A stretch of DNA of 64,000 bases from assembly GCA_000430305.1 (NCBI GenBank), contig ASZZ01000005.1, positions 1-64,000 on the forward strand. The letters are read 5' to 3'. The notes below the pieces were generated by a model that was given only the letters and a program-made list of their open reading frames with translations, did not search any database and was not told where the DNA came from. Source of the DNA: Streptococcus mitis 17/34 (GTDB taxonomy: Bacteria; Bacillota; Bacilli; Lactobacillales; Streptococcaceae). A program made the position numbers and the translations under genes. This document shows, piece by piece, positions 9,103-16,759 of the stretch. Within the stretch, counting starts at the first letter, position 1. Every line of letters begins with the position of its first letter.

Positions 9103-10038
9103 ATGACTGTACGTCATCCGGGCATTAGCCCGACTAATGATTTGGTTGCTAAGAAAATCTTTAGCAATCCAGAAATCACTTGTCAATTTATTCGCGATAT
9201 GTTGGATTTACCAGCAAAAAATGTAACCATTTTGGAGGGGAGCAATATTCATGTACTACCTTCCCTGCCTTATTCAGCCCAAGATTTCTACACTAGCATA
9301 GATGTCTTGGCGGAGTTGGATAATGGAACTCAAGTAATCATTGAGATTCAAGTTCATCATCAGAATTTTTTCATCAATCGTTTGTGGGCTTATCTATGTA
9401 GTCAGGTCAATCAAAATCTAGAGAAAATTCGTCAGCGAGAAGGCGATACTCACCAGAGTTACAAGTATATCGCACCAGTATACGCTATCGCAATTGTAGA
9501 TAGTAACTACTTCCAAGATGATCAAGCTTTTCATAGCTTTAGCATGCGCGAGGACACGACAGGTGAGGTTTTAACCATCACAAACAATGGACAAGAAAAC
9601 CATCTAGTCAAGATGGCGTTCTTGGAATTAAAAAAATACAGAGAAACCAGCAAAGACGAGGTTCGCAAACCGTGGTTAGAGTTTTTCGGGAATAAACCCT
9701 TTACCCAGCGCCCCGAGCGAGCCATCAGCCAAGCAGATCAACTGCTGGACTACAAGAGCTGGTCCGAGGAGGACAGGAAAATGTTTAGTCAACTACGTAT
9801 GCGTGAAGAACAAGCCTTGTTAGCACAGGACTATGCTTTGGAACAAGCTGAGGAGAAAGGTTTAGAGCGTGGACGAGCAGAGGGAATTGAACAAGGTTTA
9901 GAACAGGGACTGGAGCGTGGAAAAGTTGAAGGAAGTTTGTCTATGTTACTAAATCTAGTCCGTCAAGGTCTTCTAACACCTGAAGTTGCGAGTGAACAAT
10001 TGGGCATGATTGTCGCTGAGTTTGAGGCGTTGTTGTAA
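9103..10038 (+). CDS. Rpn-family PD-(D/E)XK nuclease / transposase-like protein, left copy
   Basis: This 311-residue protein begins TVRHPGISPTNDLVAKKIF, typical of Rpn/PDDEXK_2 proteins, once annotated as transposases and related to the E. coli recombination-promoting nuclease RpnA. The nuclease core reads SIDVLAELDNGT...IIEIQ (about residues 66-86), giving the D...ExQ catalytic pattern. The C terminus is a charged tail of Gly-Leu-Glu-Arg/Gln-Gly repeats, where replication slippage is common. AAAGGAGA precedes ATG 9103. A cin box 69 bases upstream suggests competence induction. The protein is nearly identical to the inverted copy at 15650-16612, and a truncated 3' duplicate follows immediately. 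Confidence 0.85.
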   Translation: MTVRHPGISPTNDLVAKKIFSNPEITCQFIRDMLDLPAKNVTILEGSNIHVLPSLPYSAQDFYTSIDVLAELDNGTQVIIEIQVHHQNFFINRLWAYLCSQVNQNLEKIRQREGDTHQSYKYIAPVYAIAIVDSNYFQDDQAFHSFSMREDTTGEVLTITNNGQENHLVKMAFLELKKYRETSKDEVRKPWLEFFGNKPFTQRPERAISQADQLLDYKSWSEEDRKMFSQLRMREEQALLAQDYALEQAEEKGLERGRAEGIEQGLEQGLERGKVEGSLSMLLNLVRQGLLTPEVASEQLGMIVAEFEALL

Positions 10039-10528
10039 GACCATCACCAATAATGGACAAGAACACCATCTGGTCAAGACGGCATTCTTGGAATTAAAAA
10101 AATACAGAGAAACCAGCAAAGACGAGGTTCGCAAGCCGTGGTTGGAGTTTTTCGGGAATAAACCCTTTACTCAGCAACCCGAGCGAGCCATCAGCCAGGC
10201 AGACCAACTGCTAGACTACAAGAGCTAGTCCGAGGAGGACAGGAAAATGTTTAGTCAACTACGCATGCGCGAAGAACAAGCATTGTTAGCACAGGACTAT
10301 GCCTTGGAAAAAGCTGAGGAAAAGGGCTTAGAGCGTGGACTTGAACGTGGTCGTGCAGAAGGAGTTGAACAAGGCCGAGCTGAGGGTATTGAGCAAGGTA
10401 TTGAACAGGGACTAGAACGTGGGAAACTTTTTGCCTTTCTAGATATGGTTCGCCAAGGTCTTTTGATATCTGAGGTTGCGAGTGAGCAGCTGGGGATGAC
10501 TCTCGCTGAGTTTGAAGCTTTATTATGA
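10039..10528 (+). pseudogene. Truncated tandem copy of the Rpn gene (3' part)
   Basis: From about 10039 the sequence repeats the 3' half of the preceding gene (TITNNGQEHHLVKTAFLELK onward). It has no start of its own. A TAG replaces the Trp codon of the KSW motif at about 10226, and the frame then continues through the Gly/Glu/Arg repeats to 10528. It is probably non-functional as a nuclease, but it mirrors the truncated copy at 15212-15649. Confidence 0.8.
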
Positions 10529-10898
10529 GTTTAATCTCTATATAGTAGAAAGTTTATGAAATGGCAAGTTTTAGTTGAATACTTGCCGTTTTTACTTGAC
10601 TTTTATGAGGGTTTATAAGATAATACCAAGGAAGTGAGTTCTATCCAACTGTCTATGTGGATTAGATATGAATGATTTTACTCAAGGATGATCAGTTTGT
10701 GAGATTTTCACTCAAAAATACAATATTTGACGGGTATTTTTCTCACAAAGATGTTTTTTCACCTTTTTTTGAAAAAATAGGTAAAAACTTTAAAAACTAG
10801 AAGAAAACCCTTGACAAATCCTGCAAATATTTATATACTGTATGGTAGTAAGATAGTCTTACGAAAAATATATAATGAAAAACAAAGGAGATAAAACG
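10529..10898 (+). other. Intergenic region with a terminator and two promoters
   Basis: A terminator hairpin (GGCAAGT/ACTTGCC, 10563-10587, then T5) is followed by an unassigned promoter, TTGACT (10596-10601), 17 bases, GATAAT (10619-10624). The CBP gene's own promoter is TTGACA (10810-10815), 17 bases, TATACT (10833-10838). I see no gene between the two promoters. Confidence 0.6.
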
Positions 10899-11972
10899 AT
10901 GAAAAAAGTTTTATTGACAAGCGCAGTCGCTCTTGCAGCATTTGGTGCTGTTCAAGCTGTTTCAGCTAATGATCTTAGCACTTCTGCTGGTGCTACTAAT
11001 GGTGGTACAGTATATGGTAAAGTAGATCCTAGAACTGGTAAAATTGTAGGTAACGCATATAGTGCAAATGAACACCCTTCATTCCACCATGCAGTGCCAG
11101 ATGCTGACCAATACAAACCAGCTGAACCAGCTACAAATCCATATGATGTTGTTAAGGATAAAGATGGAAAAGTTATTAAAGCAGTAAAATTTGGTAACGG
11201 TTCACATGTACGTTTCCATGTTCGTGATATCAAAGGTAATGCAGTAGCAGGTGTTAAAGTTGATGTTATGATTTGGGCAAACAAAGCTGACTACTTGAAC
11301 TACGCTAAAGCAAACGTTGTTTCTGCTGAGTCTGATGCGGCAGGTGATGTTGAACTTGCAGTAGCAAATGGCGGATTGGTTCAATACCGTGTTGCTTATG
11401 TACCAAAAGGGTATGTTGTAAAAGGTATTGAGTCAAATAGTGGACTTTACACAGTAAATAGAACTTCAAACGGTGCGGAAATCGGTAGCGTCGCAGAAGG
11501 AACATTTGTGTATAGTGGTTCTGCTGATTTAGACCAAGATGGAAAAGCTGATATGTTCACAAACGCAAACGTTGATTTGGTTCTTGAAAAAACTGATTCA
11601 TACAACGTTGTGAAAGATCAATGGGTACAAGAAGAAGCTGGATGGAAATACTACGCTTCTAACAAAGCTGTTACAGGTTGGAAACAAGTTGACGGTAAAT
11701 GGTACTTCTTTAACGCTGAAGGCGTAATGCAAAAATGGTGGGTTAAAGACGGAAACACTTGGTACTACCTAAACGGTTCAGGTGCTATGCAAACTGGTTG
11801 GTTGCAAGACGGTGGTAAATGGTACTACCTTGAAGCATCAGGTGCTATGAAAGCTAGCCAATGGTTTGAAGTTTCTGGTAAATGGTACTATGTTGACGGT
11901 TCAGGTGCCCTTGCAGTTAACACTACTGTAGGTGGATACACTGTTAACGGAAACGGTGAATGGGTTAAATAA
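10899..11972 (+). CDS. Choline-binding surface protein 1
   Basis: This 357-residue secreted protein has a signal peptide ending near AVSAN (residue 24). A globular N-terminal domain of about 210 residues follows, with a beta-rich segment VRFHVRDIKGNAVAGVKVDV that resembles a Cna-B/Ig-like sandwich. Then come about five choline-binding repeats (GWKQVDGKWYFF, GSGAMQTGW, GKWYYL) that would hold it on teichoic-acid phosphocholine. AAAGGAG fixes the start at 10899; the ATG at 10875 lacks a ribosome site. It has its own sigma-A promoter and a terminator at 11984-12011. I do not recognise it as a named pneumococcal Cbp. It is the first of three CBP genes inside the Rpn inverted repeat. Confidence 0.85.
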   Translation: MKKVLLTSAVALAAFGAVQAVSANDLSTSAGATNGGTVYGKVDPRTGKIVGNAYSANEHPSFHHAVPDADQYKPAEPATNPYDVVKDKDGKVIKAVKFGNGSHVRFHVRDIKGNAVAGVKVDVMIWANKADYLNYAKANVVSAESDAAGDVELAVANGGLVQYRVAYVPKGYVVKGIESNSGLYTVNRTSNGAEIGSVAEGTFVYSGSADLDQDGKADMFTNANVDLVLEKTDSYNVVKDQWVQEEAGWKYYASNKAVTGWKQVDGKWYFFNAEGVMQKWWVKDGNTWYYLNGSGAMQTGWLQDGGKWYYLEASGAMKASQWFEVSGKWYYVDGSGALAVNTTVGGYTVNGNGEWVK

Positions 11973-11983
11973 TCTAATTCAAT

Positions 11984-12011
11984 AAAAAGTAGGAGAAATC
12001 TCCTACTTTTT
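11984..12011 (+). terminator. Terminator of choline-binding protein 1
   Basis: AAAAAGTAGGA/TCCTACTTTTT perfect stem, then T-rich sequence. Confidence 0.85.
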
Positions 12012-12114
12012 ATTTTTACCATAAAAATCCAGTTTTTCTTAGAATTTTTTTAAAAAATAAGATACAATAAAAACAGGCATAATAGCTAAATTTAAAAAAA
12101 TGGAGAATGTTCAC

Positions 12115-13440
12115 ATGAAAAATAAAAAAGCTTTAGCGCTAGCTCTAGCTAGTGTAACAATGACGGGTGCTGCTGCTTTAACTACTTACTCAGCAATTAC
12201 TGCTCCTTCTGTACATGCAGAAGAATTTGTTCGTAAAACAGAATGGATAACTGTTGCTAATGATAGTGCCCGTACTCGTACAACTGTCTATTTTGAAGCA
12301 GGAGATCAAAAAATTGACAAGCATAAGTACATAGATAAATATGAATATCAAAGTACTTATGTAGAAGGTGGAGTACGTTACTATGTATTTGTATTAAAGG
12401 GAACAAAGCTTGCTGAATTGGAAAATGATCCTAATACAGCGTCAGCGGATTTGAATAAACAAGGTTATAAATCTACTGATAAAGGAAATAGCTGGCGTGA
12501 AGTATCGGGTAATCGCTATTTCTACTCAAAAGGAAATCCAGTCAAAGGTTGGGCAATCATTGATAACAAAACATACTACTTCAATAGCGAAGGAGTTATG
12601 GCTCGTGGTATCATTGAAAATGAGTCTGAACGCTACTATCTAGATAATCAAGGTGTGAAGAGAACTGGTTTTATCAAAGTAGGTGAAAAGACTTATTACT
12701 TTGATGGAAATGGTGTCCGTAAGACAGAAGTTGTAACAGATAATGATAAAACTTACTTTGTAAAAGATGGTGTTGTTACAAACGGAGTTCATAAAGTTGG
12801 TACAAAATGGTACTTCTTTACTGCAGATGGTAAAGCTCAATCTGGTATTGTAAAAGATAGTGATGGTAAATGGTATTACATCACTGCAGAAGGTGAGCGT
12901 AAGACAGGTCTCATCAAAGGGGCTGGCGACAAGTATTACTATGTCACTGAAGAAGGTGAACGTAAGTTCGGTGAAATCACTGTTGATGGAAAAACTTACT
13001 TCTTGACAGATGATTCTAATACAAAAGCTGGTTGGAACAAAGTTGATAATCACTGGATTTATGTAAACAAAGAAGGTAAACGTCAAGTTGGATGGCTTAA
13101 AGATGGCGGTAAATGGTACTACTTTAATTCAGAAGGTGTGATGCAAAAATGGTGGATCAAAGATGGTAACAAATGGTACTATCTAAATGGTTCAGGTGAA
13201 ATGCAAACCGGCTGGTTACAAGATGGTGGTACTTGGTACTACCTAAACAGCTCAGGCGCTATGGAAACTGGTTGGGCTAAGGTTGGTGGTACTTGGTACT
13301 ACCTTAAAGGTTCAGGTGCTATGGTGACAGGTTGGTTCCAAACAGGTGGTAAATGGTACTATGCCTATAGTTCAGGTGCCCTTGCAGTAAGCACTACAGT
13401 TGATGGCTATTATCTAAATGCCAACGGTGAATGGGTATAA
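12115..13440 (+). CDS. Choline-binding surface protein 2
   Basis: This 441-residue secreted protein has a signal peptide (KNKKALALALASVTM..., cleavage likely after HAE near residue 36). An N-terminal domain of about 90 residues contains IDKYEYQSTYVEGGVRYYVF. About 13-14 choline-binding repeats fill the rest; early ones are degenerate (GVRKTEVVTDNDKTYF), late ones canonical (GGKWYYFNSEGVMQ). It ends DGYYLNANGEWV. The start at 12115 has GGAG about 10 bases upstream. The N-terminal domain resembles that of choline-binding protein 3 (IDNYVYTTSRVEDGILYHMY), so the two are paralogues. The function of that domain is unknown. Confidence 0.85.
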   Translation: MKNKKALALALASVTMTGAAALTTYSAITAPSVHAEEFVRKTEWITVANDSARTRTTVYFEAGDQKIDKHKYIDKYEYQSTYVEGGVRYYVFVLKGTKLAELENDPNTASADLNKQGYKSTDKGNSWREVSGNRYFYSKGNPVKGWAIIDNKTYYFNSEGVMARGIIENESERYYLDNQGVKRTGFIKVGEKTYYFDGNGVRKTEVVTDNDKTYFVKDGVVTNGVHKVGTKWYFFTADGKAQSGIVKDSDGKWYYITAEGERKTGLIKGAGDKYYYVTEEGERKFGEITVDGKTYFLTDDSNTKAGWNKVDNHWIYVNKEGKRQVGWLKDGGKWYYFNSEGVMQKWWIKDGNKWYYLNGSGEMQTGWLQDGGTWYYLNSSGAMETGWAKVGGTWYYLKGSGAMVTGWFQTGGKWYYAYSSGALAVSTTVDGYYLNANGEWV

Positions 13441-13446
13441 AATGAT

Positions 13447-13474
13447 AAAGAGAGTGGTTTAAACTACTCTCTTT
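13447..13474 (+). terminator. Terminator of choline-binding protein 2
   Basis: AAAGAGAGTGGTTT/AAACTACTCTCTTT stem with a T-rich tail. Confidence 0.8.
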
Positions 13475-13514
13475 CTTTTGCTTTAAAATATTTTTACACT
13501 TTTTATGTTTTTTA

Positions 13515-13543
13515 TTGCACTAATTATAGAAAAGGGATATAAT
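13515..13543 (+). promoter_or_regulatory. Promoter of choline-binding protein 3
   Basis: TTGCAC (13515-13520), 17 bases, TATAAT (13538-13543). Confidence 0.6.
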
Positions 13544-13581
13544 GAAATAAATTTAATAGGTTAACAAGGGAGGTTTTTCTT

Positions 13582-14937
13582 ATGAAGAAAGCACTTACAG
13601 CTATCTTGCTAGCTACATCAGTATTAACTGTAGCTACGATCCAACGAGTACAAGCTACTGACTCAGGAGCAACAACGACTTCTACTACTTCATCATTTAA
13701 GGAAATTCGTTTTGTGACATTCCAAAATGGTAGACCAGTTGCTATCAAAGCAGCAGTTACAGGAGCGGCAACATCTGATACAAGTCATCCAGCTATTGAT
13801 AACTATGTGTATACTACTAGTAGAGTAGAAGATGGTATTCTTTACCATATGTATGCTCCAACTAATACTACAGGTAATACAGGCAATACCTCACAAACAA
13901 ATCCATATCAAAGAGATAATAACCAAACGAATGGTAGTAATGCTAATCAAAACAATGGTAGTGCTACTACTAACAATAGCATAAGTAGTGGTCAGTTCAA
14001 AACCGAAGGTGGTAAAATCTATTATATCAAGGACGGTAAAAAAGTTACTGGTTGGCAAAAAATCGATAATAAGACTTACTACTTTGAAGCTGATGGGGCT
14101 ATGAAGAAAGGTCTATTGACTGTAGGTGATAAGCAATACTATCTAGATGAAAAAGATGGTGTTAAAAAGTTAGGTTTTGTAAAAGTTGCTGATAAGGTTT
14201 ACTATTTTGTTGAAAATGGTGAAAAGAAAACTGGTTTTATCAAAATTGATGATAAAACTTACTATCTAAAAGATGGTGTTCGTTTAACAGGGAATATTAC
14301 AGTAGATGGGAAACATTACCTCTTAGATGAGGAAGGTGTCCTTAAACCAGGTATTGTTTTAATTGATGGTAAAAAATTCTTCATTGATGATGAGGGAAAT
14401 CGTCATGTTGGATGGAAGAAAATTGGGCTTGATTGGTATTATTTCTCTAAAGAAGATGGGATGAAGACTGGTTGGCTGAAAGATGGCTCATGGTATTACT
14501 TGGATGAAACTGGTGTGATGAGAACTGGTTGGAAACAAGTTGATGGCAATTGGTACTATCTCAATGATTTAGGTGCCATGCAAACTGGCTGGAAACTTAT
14601 AAATGGTAGTTGGTACCATCTTGACAGTTTAGGTAAGATGAGTACTAGATGGATAAAAGAAAATGGTACATGGTATTATCTAGATGGCTCAGGTGCTATG
14701 CAGACAGGTTGGAAACTTGTAGATGGTAAGTGGTATTATCTTAATAATTCAGGTGCCATGAAAACTGGCTGGTTGAAACAAGGTGGTACATGGTATTATC
14801 TAGATGGTTCAGGCGCTATGAAGACAGGCTGGTTCAAAGTAGATGGTAAGTGGTACTATGCTTATAGCTCAGGTGCCCTGGCTGTCAGCACTACGATCAA
14901 TGGTTACACAGTAAACGCCAACGGTGAGTGGGTGTAG
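13582..14937 (+). CDS. Choline-binding surface protein 3
   Basis: This 451-residue secreted protein has a signal peptide ending near VQA (residue 25) and a paralogue of the N-terminal domain of choline-binding protein 2. An Asn/Thr/Gly-rich linker (about residues 94-135) follows, then about 14 choline-binding repeats (KIDNKTYYFEADGAMKKG to GKWYYAYSSGALAVSTT). GGGAGG lies seven to ten bases before the ATG. The low-complexity linker suggests an exposed stalk. It has its own promoter and a terminator at 14956-14977. No catalytic motif is visible. Confidence 0.85.
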   Translation: MKKALTAILLATSVLTVATIQRVQATDSGATTTSTTSSFKEIRFVTFQNGRPVAIKAAVTGAATSDTSHPAIDNYVYTTSRVEDGILYHMYAPTNTTGNTGNTSQTNPYQRDNNQTNGSNANQNNGSATTNNSISSGQFKTEGGKIYYIKDGKKVTGWQKIDNKTYYFEADGAMKKGLLTVGDKQYYLDEKDGVKKLGFVKVADKVYYFVENGEKKTGFIKIDDKTYYLKDGVRLTGNITVDGKHYLLDEEGVLKPGIVLIDGKKFFIDDEGNRHVGWKKIGLDWYYFSKEDGMKTGWLKDGSWYYLDETGVMRTGWKQVDGNWYYLNDLGAMQTGWKLINGSWYHLDSLGKMSTRWIKENGTWYYLDGSGAMQTGWKLVDGKWYYLNNSGAMKTGWLKQGGTWYYLDGSGAMKTGWFKVDGKWYYAYSSGALAVSTTINGYTVNANGEWV

Positions 14938-15211
14938 TTTGAATTTGTTTATGTTACTAGGAGTTTTTTCTCCTAGTTTTTATAACAGATACTTGCTTAA
15001 GATAATACTGCAGTTAAATAATTAGTATCTCTAGGTGCTCTTCAATTTGTCAAATGTAAAATCTAATTAGTTAAAAGATATGAAAGAGAAGGATTTTTTG
15101 CCTTCTCTTTTGAGGTTGGGATGAATCTGAATTGTCTCGAGTAAATGAAAGAAGTGAACAGGATAATATTTCAGTCCTGTTCACTTTTATGTTATTCATT
15201 ATTCTAGGGTC
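14938..15211. other. Intergenic region with three hairpins
   Basis: ACTAGGAG/CTCCTAGT (14956-14977) ends choline-binding protein 3. GAGAAGG/CCTTCTC lies near 15087-15113. AGTGAACAGGA/TCCTGTTCACTT (15153-15186) can end transcription from either side, including the minus-strand Rpn module. No gene is seen. Confidence 0.65.
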
Positions 15212-15649
15212 TTATAGTAGTGCCTCAAACTCAGCGACGATCATGCCCAATTGTTCACTCGCAAATTCGGAAGTTAAAACATGTTGACGAACCATGTCTA
15301 AGAAGGCAAAAAGTTTTCCACGTTCTAAACCCTGTTCAAGCCCCTCAGATCGTCCTCGTTCAAGTCCTTGTTCAATCCCTTCAGCACGACCGCGTTCAAG
15401 ATCTCGCTCTAAACCTTTCTCCTCAGCTTGTTCCAAGGCATAGTCCTGCGCTAACAAGGCTTGTTCTTCGCGCATACGTAGTTGGCTAAACATTTTCCTG
15501 TCCTTCTCGGCCCAGCTCTTGTAGTCTAGCAATTGATCTGCTTGGCTGATGGCTCACTCGGGTTGTTTAGTAAAGGACTTGTTCCCAAAAAACTCCAACC
15601 ACTGCTTGCGAATGCTATCTTTGCTGGTTTCTCTGTATTTTTTAAGTTC
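15212..15649 (-). pseudogene. Truncated tandem copy of the Rpn gene, right side
   Basis: Reading leftward right after the stop of the intact gene, the sequence repeats its 3' half from LKKYRETSKDSIRKQWLEFFG. A TGA replaces the Arg codon after QPE at about 15554, and the frame then runs on through the Gly/Glu/Arg-rich tail. There is no start or ribosome site of its own. It mirrors the left fragment at 10039-10528. Confidence 0.8.
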
Positions 15650-16612
15650 TTATTTGCGATGCTCTTTCAATAGTTCTTCAAACTCAGCGACAGTCATACC
15701 TAACTGCTGGCTAGCAACCTCTGAAGTCAGAAGGCCTTGATGAACGAGATTTACTAGACCTACTTTTAATCCCTCTTCGATACCCTCTGCTCGTCCTCGT
15801 TCCAGTCCTTGTTCCAGACCCTCAGCTCGCCCACGTTCAAGACCTCGTTCTAAGCCTTTTTCTTCAGCTTGTTCCAAGGCATAGTCCTGTGCTAGCAAGG
15901 CTTGTTCTTCGCGCATACGTAGTTGGCTAAACATTTTCCTGTCCTCCTCGGCCCAGCTCTTATAGTCTAGCAGTTGGTCTGCCTGACTGATGGCTCGCTC
16001 AGGTTGCTGGGTAAAGGGTTTGTTCCCGAAAAACTCCAACCACGGCTTGCGAATGCTATCCTTGCTGGTTTCTCTATATTTTTTTAGTTCCAAGAATGCC
16101 ATCTTGACCAGATGGTTTTCTTGACCGTTATTTGTTATGGTTAAAACCTCACCTGTCGTGTCCTCGCGCATGCTAAAGCTATGAAAAGCTTGATCATCTT
16201 GGAAGTAGTTACTATCTACAATTGCGATAGCGTATACTGGTGCGATATACTTGTAACTCTGGTGTGTATCACCTTCTCGCTGACGAATTTTTTCTAGGTT
16301 TTGATTGACCTGACTGCACAGGTAAGCCCACAAACGATTGATGAAAAAATTCTGATGATGTACCTGAATCTCGATAATAACCTGTGTCCCATTATCCAAC
16401 TCCGCCAAGACATCTATACTGGTATAGAAATCTTGGGCTGAATAAGGCAGGGAAGGTAGTACATGAATATTGCTCCCCTCCAGAATGGTTACATTTTTAG
16501 CTGGTAAATCCAGCATATCGCGAATAAATTGACAAGTGATTTCTGGATTGCTGAAAATCTTCTTAGCTACCAAATCATTGGTCGGGCTGATGCCCGGATG
16601 ACGTACAGTCAT
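15650..16612 (-). CDS. Rpn-family PD-(D/E)XK nuclease, right inverted copy
   Basis: This 320-residue protein is nearly identical to the left copy over the first 230 residues, including the D...EIQVHH nuclease motif. It diverges in the number of Gly-Leu-Glu-Arg-Gly tail repeats and ends KEHRK. The upstream region is also shared: AAAGGAGA ribosome site, the TGCTATAATG stretch and the inverted cin box at 16681-16688. The right copy faces the left copy across the choline-binding gene trio, forming an inverted repeat of about 1.4-1.5 kb per arm. Function is inferred from the family only. Confidence 0.85.
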   Translation of the reverse strand: MTVRHPGISPTNDLVAKKIFSNPEITCQFIRDMLDLPAKNVTILEGSNIHVLPSLPYSAQDFYTSIDVLAELDNGTQVIIEIQVHHQNFFINRLWAYLCSQVNQNLEKIRQREGDTHQSYKYIAPVYAIAIVDSNYFQDDQAFHSFSMREDTTGEVLTITNNGQENHLVKMAFLELKKYRETSKDSIRKPWLEFFGNKPFTQQPERAISQADQLLDYKSWAEEDRKMFSQLRMREEQALLAQDYALEQAEEKGLERGLERGRAEGLEQGLERGRAEGIEEGLKVGLVNLVHQGLLTSEVASQQLGMTVAEFEELLKEHRK

Positions 16613-16680
16613 ATTTCTTCTCCTTTCATTATAGCACATTTTTAAATCTAATTTTACTAGATTCTCTGGCTCTATCTATT

Positions 16681-16688
16681 TATTCGGA
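16681..16688 (-). promoter_or_regulatory. cin box (sigma-X) before the right Rpn gene
   Basis: TCCGAATA on the minus strand with the T run upstream of it, 69 bases before the start, the same distance as in the left copy. Confidence 0.7.
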
Positions 16689-16747
16689 AAAAGTTTGAAA
16701 AATACTTGGTCTGGCTCTTTCCAATGGTATTTTTTGGTGCTTTCCTT

Positions 16748-16753
16748 TATAAT
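16748..16753 (+). promoter_or_regulatory. -10 element of polA, almost at the start codon
   Basis: TATAAT ends six bases before ATG 16760, so transcription from it would begin at or beside the start codon. No clear ribosome site exists. Leaderless initiation is possible. Confidence 0.4.
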
Positions 16754-16759
16754 GGGTGT

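Noticed and set aside
9103-10038. Rpn genes treated as an active insertion sequence
   Set aside because: The protein is a PD-(D/E)XK nuclease, and I see no terminal inverted repeats or target duplication typical of IS elements at each single copy. Only the two modules together form an inverted repeat.
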